Assembly (NCBI GenBank): GCA_009602735.1
Contig: WELA01008022.1
Location: 1 to 33,526 of the forward strand
DNA from: Mesotaenium endlicherianum
Taxonomy: Eukaryota; Streptophyta; Zygnematophyceae; Zygnematales; Mesotaeniaceae
Length of the DNA stretch: 33,526 nucleotides
Reading direction: 5' to 3'
Shown one piece after another: positions 26,362 through 33,461 of the stretch. Below the pieces are notes generated by a model. The model made no database searches. It saw only the letters and a program-made list of their open reading frames with translations, and had not been told where the DNA came from. Made by a program: the position numbers and the translations under genes. Every line of letters starts with the position of its first letter. Positions within the stretch are counted from its first letter, which is position 1.

Positions 26362-27264
26362 TCATTCTTTAGGTTGCATATTTTCCATCTTGTGCATTTC
26401 ATCTTTAGGTCGCATGGAGAAATCGCCGTAATGGCCAGCTATCGAAACACCTATGCTTAATACTACTACCGAAAGAATTGCAAATACTACTTTGCTTTTA
26501 GTAGTTACTTTACTTTCCATACCATCCTTGTGTGCTACATACATTCCGTGTTTTGAATGCTTTAACCTTGTCATATCCATTTTGTTATTCGCTTCAGTTC
26601 CCCCTTTGCCCAATACTCTTTCTGTACCCATTCCATGTTTCAGCTTATTCTTTACTAACCACCAATTGATTGGAACGGCAAGTACGCCCCCTACCAGAGA
26701 TGCCAATGACATAATGCCCCAAAAGCGTAAGGAAGTAGCTTCCATGTTTTGCATATCATCTGTCATCAGGATAATCATTACCGGTATCATACCTGCCATT
26801 ACGAAGTTCATAGACAACCATTCGGGATACCACGTTCTTTTAACTGCTTGCAGGTAATTTCCTCCAAGCATATCTTTCATAAAGAGCGCCTGAAAAATGA
26901 ATAAGCCAAAAGCAAATCCGGCAACGTACTCTAAAATGCTATCCATTGCCATTGGCAAATTGAGCAATGCTGTTATAAAGGCTACAAGGATAATTCCTGT
27001 TGCATCACCTGCCATGCAGTGTATGGTAGAACCAACAGTTTGTTTCCAAAGGGGCGCTACAAACTTTTCATGTGTATTTGGAGCATGTTCACGACAGGAA
27101 AGGATGTAAACAACCAGCCCGAAAATACCCGTGTATAACGTTACCAGAACCCATCCCCATTTCATAACTTTCATTTCCGGTGTATTGGTAATTAAATCAT
27201 GGGCAACATAAATCACCGATAATGCCGTTAATGAAAACCAGATTATTAGGAAGATATTCAGCAT
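26362..27264 (-). CDS. DUF4396 membrane protein
   Basis: A 300-residue polytopic protein with about seven membrane segments. The central block QTVGSTIHCMAGDATGIILVAFIT and the following ALFMKDMLGGNYLQAVKRTWYPEWLSMNFVMAGMIPVMI are typical of DUF4396, a family often found in heavy-metal clusters. The C-terminal part has a Met/His-rich stretch (MDMTRLKHSKHGMYVAHKDGM, about 238-258), one more membrane helix and a final MRPKDEMHKMENMQ tail that could bind copper. Its function is unknown; location suggests a role in copper handling at the inner membrane. It follows the DUF305 gene by 19 bp. Confidence 0.85.
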   Translation of the reverse strand: MLNIFLIIWFSLTALSVIYVAHDLITNTPEMKVMKWGWVLVTLYTGIFGLVVYILSCREHAPNTHEKFVAPLWKQTVGSTIHCMAGDATGIILVAFITALLNLPMAMDSILEYVAGFAFGLFIFQALFMKDMLGGNYLQAVKRTWYPEWLSMNFVMAGMIPVMIILMTDDMQNMEATSLRFWGIMSLASLVGGVLAVPINWWLVKNKLKHGMGTERVLGKGGTEANNKMDMTRLKHSKHGMYVAHKDGMESKVTTKSKVVFAILSVVVLSIGVSIAGHYGDFSMRPKDEMHKMENMQPKE

Positions 27265-27283
27265 ACGCTTTAACTCAAATGCT

Positions 27284-27964
27284 TTATTTTTTCCCTGAAA
27301 GCCATTGTTTAAATTCCTTTATGTCCTTTTCCTGATCCGTTATACTTTTCTGTGCCATTTTTTTTAGTTCATCATTCATTCCGTTTTTGACTTCCATCGC
27401 TGCCATTGCTATTCCATGCTCATGATGGTGCATCATCATAGTTGCAAAATCTTTATCAACATCGCCACTCATTTTCATAGCCTGCATTGTGTTCATCATG
27501 TCGTTCATGTGCTTTTCCAGTTCGCCTTCGCCGTGCTTCATGCCCGAAGACTTATAGCTGCTAACAATGTCTTTTAATTTCTGTTGTTCGTCCTTTTGCT
27601 TCGTGATAATCTCCTGTGCTTTTGATTTCATTTTTTCGTCCTTACCTTGGGAAAGCTCTACCTGTGCCATATCAATGCCTCCCTGATGATGCTCTATCAT
27701 CATATTCGCCCAATTCACGTCAAAATCGCCGGTCATTTTCATGGAGTGCATTTTGTTCATCATGCTATTCATTACACTCATCAAGTCAGTACCGGTATTG
27801 CCTGTAGTGCTCTGAGTGGTAGTATGTTCATGAGCAATAGTATCGGTATGCTCATGGGTTGTGCTGCTGTCTTTTTTATCACTTTCTGTTGATGTTGAAC
27901 CGTTGCAGCTTGCAAAAAGATAAACGACTGCTATCAGTACTAAGGATTTGACTTTTAAATTCAT
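27284..27964 (-). CDS. DUF305 lipoprotein with two tandem domains
   Basis: I take the ATG at 27964 as start (226 residues), since it opens on a lipoprotein signal with Cys at residue 20 (LFASCNGS); the frame is open further upstream, but that part runs through a terminator hairpin. Two DUF305 repeats follow a polar linker: the first around NWANMMIEHHQGGIDMAQ (about residues 90-150) and the second around DFATMMMHHHEHGIAMAAME (about 165-225). The M-M-x-H-H motifs are ferritin-like helices thought to bind metals including copper. A periplasmic or outer-membrane copper-binding role is likely. It is separated from the Csp gene by a terminator-like hairpin. Confidence 0.9.
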   Translation of the reverse strand: MNLKVKSLVLIAVVYLFASCNGSTSTESDKKDSSTTHEHTDTIAHEHTTTQSTTGNTGTDLMSVMNSMMNKMHSMKMTGDFDVNWANMMIEHHQGGIDMAQVELSQGKDEKMKSKAQEIITKQKDEQQKLKDIVSSYKSSGMKHGEGELEKHMNDMMNTMQAMKMSGDVDKDFATMMMHHHEHGIAMAAMEVKNGMNDELKKMAQKSITDQEKDIKEFKQWLSGKK

Positions 27965-28009
27965 GGTTTCAGTTTTTATGATTTGATAAAATGTTTGATA
28001 ATGAAAGAA

Positions 28010-28033
28010 AGGATGCCGAATATTCAGCATCCT
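28010..28033 (-). terminator. Terminator-like hairpin between csp and DUF305 genes
   Basis: The arms 28010-28021 and 28022-28033 form a near-perfect 24-bp palindrome (AGGATGC at the ends, one G-T wobble inside). On the minus strand it is followed by TTCTTTC, only moderately T-rich. It lies 8 bp after the stop of the copper-storage gene and 45 bp before the DUF305 start. It could end or attenuate transcription so that the metal-storage and oxidase genes are made in excess of the downstream transporters. Confidence 0.55.
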
Positions 28034-28041
28034 TGTTGCTC

Positions 28042-28383
28042 TTACGCTGCCACTCCTGAATGGCAGGCTTCGGCACAAGCCCTGCAAGCTTCTGCACACC
28101 TTCTGCAATGCTCCATTCCCATGCTTGCATGCTTTTCGCATTCTTCAGCACAGGCTTCGCAGATGTCAGCACATTCATGCAGCAGGTGCTGTGCATGTTC
28201 AGAACCCCTTGCCACAAAGGATGCAGCAAGTGAACAGATTTCTGCACAATCAATGTCTAATTTGATGCAGCGGGCAAGCATCTTTACATCCTGTTCTTCA
28301 AGACAGGCTGCTGCACAATGGTTACATTCTTCTGCGCATTTCGTGAGAGCGTCTAACAAGCCCCGGTTTTGTTCATGACTCAT
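28042..28383 (-). CDS. Four-helix-bundle copper-storage protein (Csp-like)
   Basis: A 113-residue protein with 16 cysteines arranged as CxxxC and CxxC repeats along helices (CAEECNHCAAAC near 16-27, CADICEACAEEC near 76-87, CRRCAEACRACAEAC near the end). This is the pattern of Csp/DUF326 proteins, whose tetrameric helical bundles store many Cu(I) ions inside a Cys-lined core. There is no signal peptide, so it is of the cytosolic Csp3-like type. It lies 37 bp after the multicopper oxidase. It is preceded by no separate promoter I can recognise. Confidence 0.93.
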   Translation of the reverse strand: MSHEQNRGLLDALTKCAEECNHCAAACLEEQDVKMLARCIKLDIDCAEICSLAASFVARGSEHAQHLLHECADICEACAEECEKHASMGMEHCRRCAEACRACAEACHSGVAA

Positions 28384-28420
28384 AATTGTCCGATTTTATT
28401 GGTTAAGAAATATTGGCTCT

Positions 28421-31084
28421 TTAATAAGTAAGGGTTATACCTGCTCCTAAGCCCATATCACTATCATAGTGAGTTGAGGCTGCCAACCATTTGGATATGA
28501 TGTATCGAAAACCGGCTGCATATTCTTTGTCCGTATTCCACATGAAGTTCATGCGAAGCCGTTGTGTAACAGGAATATCTTCCCGGCTCAATTGAAAGCG
28601 GAATTTCCCATTACCGTCCACCCGTGCATCAGCCAGTACCAGCATAGGCAAAGTGTATTGAACGCCGGCAACAAAAGTTTTCCGATTGTTCTTGTTGCTT
28701 ATTTGTCCAAAGGAATTTTTATCTACTCCATCTTTACCTACTTTTTTATAGTGATAATCAAATCCTACATAGGGGAATAACCATTGCATTTTTCCAATGA
28801 ACCTTCCAAAGTTTAATTCGCCTTCATAGCCGTGCTCTGGATGTAAGCCGAGGTGCCATATCCCTTGCAGAGCATACCGGTTTGATGAAAGCATTAGTTC
28901 TCCGTCACTGCCATTACTTTCAAAGCCGGCTCTAATCATTGGATGATACATATTGTTATCTCTTTTAAACATCCTGTATGCCTTTGCGGGATCAGGCAGT
29001 TCCGGATTTGGCGGCGAGTTTTCATAAGTAAATACCCGTCCCATACCTGCCATCATATGGAATAGGATATGACAATGGAAAAACCAATTGCCGCTTTGGT
29101 TAGCAGCAAACTCAATGGTATCTGTCTCCATCGGCATGATGTCAATCACATTCTTCAAAGGAGAGTAATCACCTTGTGAATTCAACACCCTGAAGTCATG
29201 CCCATGCAGATGCATGGGATGGCGCATCATTGAGTTATTGGTGAGGATGAGCCGTACGTTTTCACCTTGTTTAATTAAGATTTTATCAGCTTCGTTTACT
29301 GTCTTGTTATCTATAGTCCACACATATCGGTTCATATTTCCGGTAAGGGTAAAGTGAAGAACTCTGGTTGGACCGTCAGGTAAGGTTGTTTTTACCGGAG
29401 AACGGAGCATGTCATAATTGAGGGTTACAATGCCAGAACTGCTATTCATGTTCATGCCCTGCATATCGTTCATGTTGTCCATCTTCATTTCCTGCATGCT
29501 GTCTTTCTTAGGCTCATTCATATTCATATGTCCTGAATGATCCATGTCCATTTTGTCGCTGCCATCACCAGTTATTTCCGGGTACATCACTGAATTCATA
29601 TCCATTCTTTGCAGGCTCATGTTCATCCCCATGTCTTTCATGTCGCCGTTGGTTTTCATCATGTCGTTCATCATCTTCATGCCTTCAAAGTATTTTAGGC
29701 GTGGAAGCACAGGAGCAGGCATTTTCATACCTGTTCCTAACCATAGTGATGTTGCTTTTGTACGGTCTTCCGGTGTAGCTCTAAACTCGTAACTCATGTT
29801 TTCAGGAATGGTTACAATGAGGTCATAAGTTTCGGCAGTACCTACAATCAGCCGATCCACTTCTACTGGTTCCATATCATTTCCGTCATTTCCCACTACG
29901 GTTATTTTGCCACCTCCATATTGCAACCAGAAGTAACTGGACGCTCCGCCATTTACTACATGCAGCTTTACTTTATCACCTGCTTTAAACTGTGGTGCAG
30001 CATTCTCGGGTCTGCCATTAGAAAGAAAACGGTCGTAATAAACATCACTTACATCCATTGCCTTCATTCGCTTCCATTCATTGACAACCTTTGTTTTAAA
30101 GTAGCCTTCCTTTATGGCTTCTATATAGCTTTGTGTACTGCCTTTTTTAATCGAGTACCAGTCATTAGCCGTGCGTAAACGGCGTTGCACCTGAGCAGGG
30201 TTTTCATCCGTCCATTCGCTTAATACAAGCGTATATTCTTTGTTGAATAAACTATTTTGCATGTGCATAGAAGAACCTGCCATAGTTTTATCGGACATCT
30301 GTGGATCTTCTCTCTTTTTAAATATCAATGCCCCATACATACCTGATTGTTCCTGCAGCGCACTATGGGAATGATACCAATACGTTCCGTTTTGCACAAC
30401 AGCAAATTTGTATAGATGGGTTTCTCCGGGACCTATTCTTGCTGTAGTTAAATAGGGTACACCATCAAAGCGGTTAGGAAGTATCACGCCATGCCAGTGC
30501 AGCGAGGTTTCCTCTTTCTTTAAATTGTTGTGCAGGTAAATTTCAGCAGTATCACCTTCCGTGAAAGTGAGTGTGGGTGCAGGTATAGAACCATTGATGG
30601 CAATGGCACGTTTCGTTTTGCCCGTAAAGTTTACCATAGTATCCGTTACATACAGGTCGTATCGAACTGTTTTACCAGGAATAAGGTTGACATTCGCAGG
30701 AATTTGATTTGCCATATCTGTTTCATCACTATCAGATGTCATTTTATGTTCGTTCATTGGCATGTCCATCTTCATGTCCATATCGGGCATACCTTTTTTC
30801 TGCGGCATAGTATCTTTCGACATGGGCATTGCCTTTTGCTTTGGCGTCTGCGTTTGCGGCGTTGGAGCCGTAGTTTTTATTGTCTTCTTTACTAATGTCA
30901 TTCCGCACTTAGGACACTTTCCCGGCTTTGACATTTGCACTTCAGGGTGCATAACACAAGTGTATATTACTTTCTGTGTCTGTTGGTTACTTGGCTTTTG
31001 AGCAGGCATGTTGTGCCCTTCATGCTGTGCAAATGCTGTTGTAAGCCAAAAAACCTGCATAAGCATCAGAAATACTGTTTTCAT
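28421..31084 (-). CDS. Multicopper oxidase (CopA-like) fused to CopB-like outer-membrane domain
   Basis: I choose the ATG at 31084 (887 residues): it opens on the signal peptide MKTVFLMLMQVFWLTTAFAQ and has AAGGAG upstream. After it come a heavy-metal-binding zinc-ribbon-like motif (YTCVMHPEV...GKCPKCGM, about 39-66), a Met-rich linker (near 105-125), and the oxidase with all four copper-ligand motifs: LHWHG near 195, YWYHSH near 236, HPMHLHGHDF near 626, and HCHILFHMMAGM near 672. A long Met/Asp-rich insert (about 470-560) resembles CopA/PcoA Met boxes. From about 705 to the end, alternating aromatic strands ending in GAGITLTY resemble the CopB/PcoB outer-membrane barrel. It probably oxidises Cu(I) in the periplasm. 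Confidence 0.92.
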   Translation of the reverse strand: MKTVFLMLMQVFWLTTAFAQHEGHNMPAQKPSNQQTQKVIYTCVMHPEVQMSKPGKCPKCGMTLVKKTIKTTAPTPQTQTPKQKAMPMSKDTMPQKKGMPDMDMKMDMPMNEHKMTSDSDETDMANQIPANVNLIPGKTVRYDLYVTDTMVNFTGKTKRAIAINGSIPAPTLTFTEGDTAEIYLHNNLKKEETSLHWHGVILPNRFDGVPYLTTARIGPGETHLYKFAVVQNGTYWYHSHSALQEQSGMYGALIFKKREDPQMSDKTMAGSSMHMQNSLFNKEYTLVLSEWTDENPAQVQRRLRTANDWYSIKKGSTQSYIEAIKEGYFKTKVVNEWKRMKAMDVSDVYYDRFLSNGRPENAAPQFKAGDKVKLHVVNGGASSYFWLQYGGGKITVVGNDGNDMEPVEVDRLIVGTAETYDLIVTIPENMSYEFRATPEDRTKATSLWLGTGMKMPAPVLPRLKYFEGMKMMNDMMKTNGDMKDMGMNMSLQRMDMNSVMYPEITGDGSDKMDMDHSGHMNMNEPKKDSMQEMKMDNMNDMQGMNMNSSSGIVTLNYDMLRSPVKTTLPDGPTRVLHFTLTGNMNRYVWTIDNKTVNEADKILIKQGENVRLILTNNSMMRHPMHLHGHDFRVLNSQGDYSPLKNVIDIMPMETDTIEFAANQSGNWFFHCHILFHMMAGMGRVFTYENSPPNPELPDPAKAYRMFKRDNNMYHPMIRAGFESNGSDGELMLSSNRYALQGIWHLGLHPEHGYEGELNFGRFIGKMQWLFPYVGFDYHYKKVGKDGVDKNSFGQISNKNNRKTFVAGVQYTLPMLVLADARVDGNGKFRFQLSREDIPVTQRLRMNFMWNTDKEYAAGFRYIISKWLAASTHYDSDMGLGAGITLTY

Positions 31085-31098
31085 CTTTTTCTCCTTTT

Positions 31099-31176
31099 TT
31101 ATTGACAACACTTTTTCTTGCGGATGAAAACCGCTTTTAAAAATCTTACTGTCAGTTTGCCAATTCGTTTCAACAT
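31099..31176 (-). CDS. Candidate 25-residue basic small protein
   Basis: An ATG at 31176 lies 4 bp after the stop of the haem-binding gene (TAAAACAATG) and opens 25 codons ending TAA at 31099-31101, 14 bp before the oxidase ATG. The peptide starts MLKRIGKLTVRFLKAV and ends KKKCCQ: basic, amphipathic, with a terminal Cys pair that could bind Cu(I). It fills the whole gap between its neighbours, which argues for real coding or a leader peptide coupled to the oxidase. There is no Shine-Dalgarno, which is common in this phylum. I know no homologue; chance is possible at this length. Confidence 0.45.
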   Translation of the reverse strand: MLKRIGKLTVRFLKAVFIRKKKCCQ

Positions 31177-31180
31177 TGTT

Positions 31181-31645
31181 TTATTCGTTTTGTGTGAGGC
31201 TGTCTCTTGTTCTCCTTACCCAGTCAATGATTTCCGTTTTATCTGTTTCAGTAAGCCGGGCGTCCTTGTGTAGCAAGAGGTATGATGACAAGGGCATCGT
31301 ACCGTCCTTAATGCTATTTTCAATAGCACGAAGTTTATTAGCCTGCCGTCTTGGAGAGTATGAGCCAAATTCACTGAAATTCAGTTCAGCTTTACCTTCC
31401 TTAACATGCCTGGCTAAAAGCCATCCCATAGGCTGCACATTGGCGTACCAGGGATAGCGTGTGTTGTTGCTATGACAATCGTAGCAGGCTGTTTTTAAAA
31501 CAGTTTGTACGCTTTGCGGAACGTTAGAGACCTTTACGATGTCCGTCTGCAATACCTGCCCACTTGTATTGCGGGCAGGTTGTATAAACTGAATAACAAT
31601 CAGTACAATTAGAATAGCCAACAATATTTTTTTCGTGCTGCTCAT
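31181..31645 (-). CDS. Haem-binding domain protein (CxxCH)
   Basis: From the ATG at 31645 (a GTG at 31651 overlaps the upstream stop) the protein has 154 residues. An N-terminal membrane anchor or signal (about 4-22, ILLAILIVLIVIQFI) precedes a domain with one c-type haem site CYDCHSNNTRYPWY near residue 55, and later ENSIKDGTMPLSSYLLLHKDARLT and IIDWV. This is the Bacteroidetes haem-binding domain family (Haem_bd). It probably sits in the periplasm as an electron-transfer or redox-sensing protein beside the copper oxidase. It starts 2 bp after the DUF3347 stop. Confidence 0.9.
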   Translation of the reverse strand: MSSTKKILLAILIVLIVIQFIQPARNTSGQVLQTDIVKVSNVPQSVQTVLKTACYDCHSNNTRYPWYANVQPMGWLLARHVKEGKAELNFSEFGSYSPRRQANKLRAIENSIKDGTMPLSSYLLLHKDARLTETDKTEIIDWVRRTRDSLTQNE

Positions 31646-31647
31646 GC

Positions 31648-32229
31648 TCACTGTTTAATTTCTTCTTTCACTTCGCCGCAGGTAGGCATTTGCTTACCGA
31701 GATAAGGGTTCTTTATTTCCTTTGTTTCACTTATCCAGTAAACGCCTTTATTATCGTTATACATGGGGCAAAAATCACGGTACAAGGTTTGACCCGTTCC
31801 AAATGCTTTTACCAGGTCATACATATCACTGCTAAGCATATCAAAGTGCTCTCGTTGGTGATCAATCTTATCAGCACTCTTGCTGATGTGTTCTGCCATT
31901 TCTTTGGCATCATCCGCAACGTCAGCATACACTTTCTTTTGCCCCTCTGTTAAAGATGATTTGTCTATCTTGTTCAATGCCTCTAAAAATTCATTTGCTG
32001 CATTAGCTGCCGCCTGACTATTATCGTTAGCCAAAGCATTTTTTAGATTGAGGTAAGCACTTACAATTCCTTTAATGGGCGTTGCCTCTCCGGTCGGGTT
32101 TGAAGAAGGCGTCGTTGTCGAAGTTTGGTTGTTCTCTGCGTTATTGTTTTCAGCAGATTTGTTATTGCTACTGTTGCATGCTGTAAAAGCAATTGAAGTA
32201 GTCATTATAGCTATTATTATCGTTTTCAT
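31648..32229 (-). CDS. DUF3347 lipoprotein
   Basis: A 193-residue lipoprotein with the lipidated Cys at residue 18 (SIAFTACNSS), a low-complexity Asn/Ser/Thr linker (about 20-47), and a DUF3347 domain: helical GIVSAYLNLKNALANDN, then QREHFDMLSSDMYDLV, and the metal-site-like end FCPMYNDNKGVYWISETKEIKNPYLGKQMPTCGEV. The C-terminal Cys-Pro-Met ... Met-Pro-Thr-Cys pattern suits copper binding. DUF3347 domains are found at the ends of CusB-like adaptors or alone in copper clusters. It is followed directly by the haem-binding gene and is one of two DUF3347 genes here. Confidence 0.9.
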   Translation of the reverse strand: MKTIIIAIMTTSIAFTACNSSNNKSAENNNAENNQTSTTTPSSNPTGEATPIKGIVSAYLNLKNALANDNSQAAANAANEFLEALNKIDKSSLTEGQKKVYADVADDAKEMAEHISKSADKIDHQREHFDMLSSDMYDLVKAFGTGQTLYRDFCPMYNDNKGVYWISETKEIKNPYLGKQMPTCGEVKEEIKQ

Positions 32230-32300
32230 TCGCTTAATTTTAATGTGAATAAAGCCGAGGTTTGGAGCAAGCCAACCCCATTATTGCTTTGGCAGAAGAG

Positions 32301-32822
32301 TTACTTCAAGGTTTCTGTTACCTTGCCGCAGGTAAGCATGCTGCTACCGAAATAGGGATTTTTGATTGCCTGCTCGCTGCTTAACCAGTATGCTTTTTTC
32401 ATTGGGCAATACTGTTGATAAACAGGCTGGTCGGTAAGCTTTACGGCTTTCGCCAAAGCTGCCATATTGGTTGAGAGATTAGCAAAGAGGTTACGTTGCT
32501 GTTTGATGTCTTTGGTTTCGGAAATCCGTCCTGCATCCTTCAGCAAAGCATTAATGTTACCCTCAGATATTACTTTGTAATCTATGCTATTGGCTGTCTT
32601 TACAAATTCGGCTGCCTGGGCAGAAGCTGCATTGGCGTTATCTGCTACCAAAGCGTCTTTGATGCTAAAATATAAGGTGAGTAGTTGCGACACATTTTTA
32701 TTGTCGCTTGCAGTGGTAGTGGAAACAGAAGGCTCAGTTTTATGGACACTATGGTCATGTTGAGCGGAAACTGAAACAGAAGTAAGACAAAATAACGTTG
32801 CTATTACGATTAGCTTTTTCAT
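32301..32822 (-). CDS. DUF3347 secreted protein
   Basis: I take the ATG at 32822 (173 residues), opening on the signal peptide MKKLIVIATLFCLTSVSVSAQ; the open frame extends 14 codons further upstream but without a signal. A His-containing linker (HDHSVHK) leads to the DUF3347 domain with YFSIKDALVADN, QRNLFANLSTNMAALA, and the end YCPMKKAYWLSSEQAIKNPYFGSSMLTCGKV. It is clearly a paralogue of the next gene but is exported by a normal signal peptide rather than as a lipoprotein. A periplasmic copper chaperone role is likely. A long inverted repeat lies just upstream. Confidence 0.9.
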   Translation of the reverse strand: MKKLIVIATLFCLTSVSVSAQHDHSVHKTEPSVSTTTASDNKNVSQLLTLYFSIKDALVADNANAASAQAAEFVKTANSIDYKVISEGNINALLKDAGRISETKDIKQQRNLFANLSTNMAALAKAVKLTDQPVYQQYCPMKKAYWLSSEQAIKNPYFGSSMLTCGKVTETLK

Positions 32823-32828
32823 TTGAAA

Positions 32829-32896
32829 TGATTTAATGTTTAGAAAAAAGTACAGGCATGACAAATAATGCCATGCAGAAATGAAACATTAAATCA
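32829..32896. repeat. 13-bp inverted repeat between first two copper genes
   Basis: TGATTTAATGTTT (32829-32841) and AAACATTAAATCA (32884-32896) are perfect inverted copies 42 bp apart. Between them a smaller hairpin GGCAT/ATGCC (32855-32859 and 32868-32872) is followed, on the minus strand, by a six-T run (complement of about 32844-32849). The right arm overlaps the stop codon of the HYC_CC_PP-like gene. This may be a structured intercistronic RNA (attenuator or processing site) or a two-arm operator. Confidence 0.65.
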
Positions 32897-33379
32897 AATC
32901 TGAAAGCTCTGAATAGCTATGCGAATGTCCGATATGGGAGGATGGTAACTTCGGACAAAATGTTTGATATTCGGAACGACCTGCGAAGCAAATAAGAGGT
33001 CAAAATCAAAGTATGTAGAAAGAAATGCTGCAAAGAATACAGGATTAATTACAGCATTTACGGATTGGGGGACGGTCTTTTCAAGCTGGGCAAATTTTGT
33101 TACTCCGTCATTGCAGCAATTGTCTTTATCACCTTTTGATTTATGCTGATGCCCTGCTTGATTGTGGTTTTTCCCTTGATGATTATGTTGATGGTGGTGC
33201 TGATGTTTTTTACCATCAGCATGTACGTGTGTTGAAGACTGCGTTGCTTCCTCGTGATGATGAGAAGCGTTAAAGCCTAAATCCAAACCAACAGAACAAG
33301 CAAATCCAATAACCGTATTCAGGGAGAACACGATTAACAGAAAAACCGCTTTTAGTTGTATGGATTTATTTGTTTTCAT
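32894..33379 (-). CDS. His-rich HYC_CC_PP-like exported protein
   Basis: From the ATG at 33379 (preceded by a GTG codon and an AAAGGTG-type ribosome site) the protein has 161 residues. A signal segment (about 8-27) is followed by a CSVG motif, a His/Lys/Gln-rich region (about 40-80, with clusters such as HQHHHQHNHQ), a Cys pair in KDNCCNDGV, and a C-terminal hydrophobic segment (PVFFAAFLSTYF) with late Pro-Pro (SYHPPISD). This order matches the Bacteroidetes HYC_CC_PP family. It is the first gene of the copper operon and probably buffers metal in the envelope. Confidence 0.8.
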   Translation of the reverse strand: MKTNKSIQLKAVFLLIVFSLNTVIGFACSVGLDLGFNASHHHEEATQSSTHVHADGKKHQHHHQHNHQGKNHNQAGHQHKSKGDKDNCCNDGVTKFAQLEKTVPQSVNAVINPVFFAAFLSTYFDFDLLFASQVVPNIKHFVRSYHPPISDIRIAIQSFQI

Positions 33380-33431
33380 CACCTTTTATCATAGAAGAAC
33401 TCCATTATATTCAGAGTAATTTTAAGACATA

Positions 33432-33439
33432 CAAAGGTA
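33432..33439 (-). promoter_or_regulatory. Bacteroidetes -7 promoter box of the copper operon
   Basis: On the minus strand this reads TACCTTTG, an exact match to the Bacteroidetes -7 consensus TAnnTTTG. It lies 53 bp upstream of the first copper gene start. No TTTG -33 box is found 19-21 bp upstream; a near-palindrome occupies that spacer instead, which suggests an activated or repressed promoter. Confidence 0.65.
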
Positions 33440-33441
33440 GC

Positions 33442-33461
33442 CAGTCAAAAGTTTTCGACTG
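33442..33461. promoter_or_regulatory. Near-palindromic operator candidate
   Basis: A 20-bp imperfect palindrome with perfect outer arms CAGTC/GACTG and 8 of 10 complementary positions per half. It ends 2 bp from the -7 box and fills the -33/-7 spacer, where a metal-responsive repressor or an activator could bind. The regulator is not evident in the window, apart from the distant hybrid kinase. Confidence 0.5.

Noticed and set aside
27965-28141. N-terminal extension of the DUF305 gene to an upstream start at 28141
   Set aside because: The extension would run backward into the Csp gene and across the terminator-like hairpin, and would bury the lipoprotein signal peptide. The ATG at 27964 fits much better.
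28042-28383. Plus-strand frame opposite the Csp gene (27983-28378)
   Set aside because: It is a shadow of the Cys/Ala-rich minus-strand gene; its Ala/Ser/Gln richness is the complement of the Cys codons and it lacks any family signature.
31084-31111. Upstream start for the multicopper oxidase at 31111
   Set aside because: It would add KKEKK-type residues before the signal peptide, overlap the candidate small ORF and place the AAGGAG ribosome site inside the gene.
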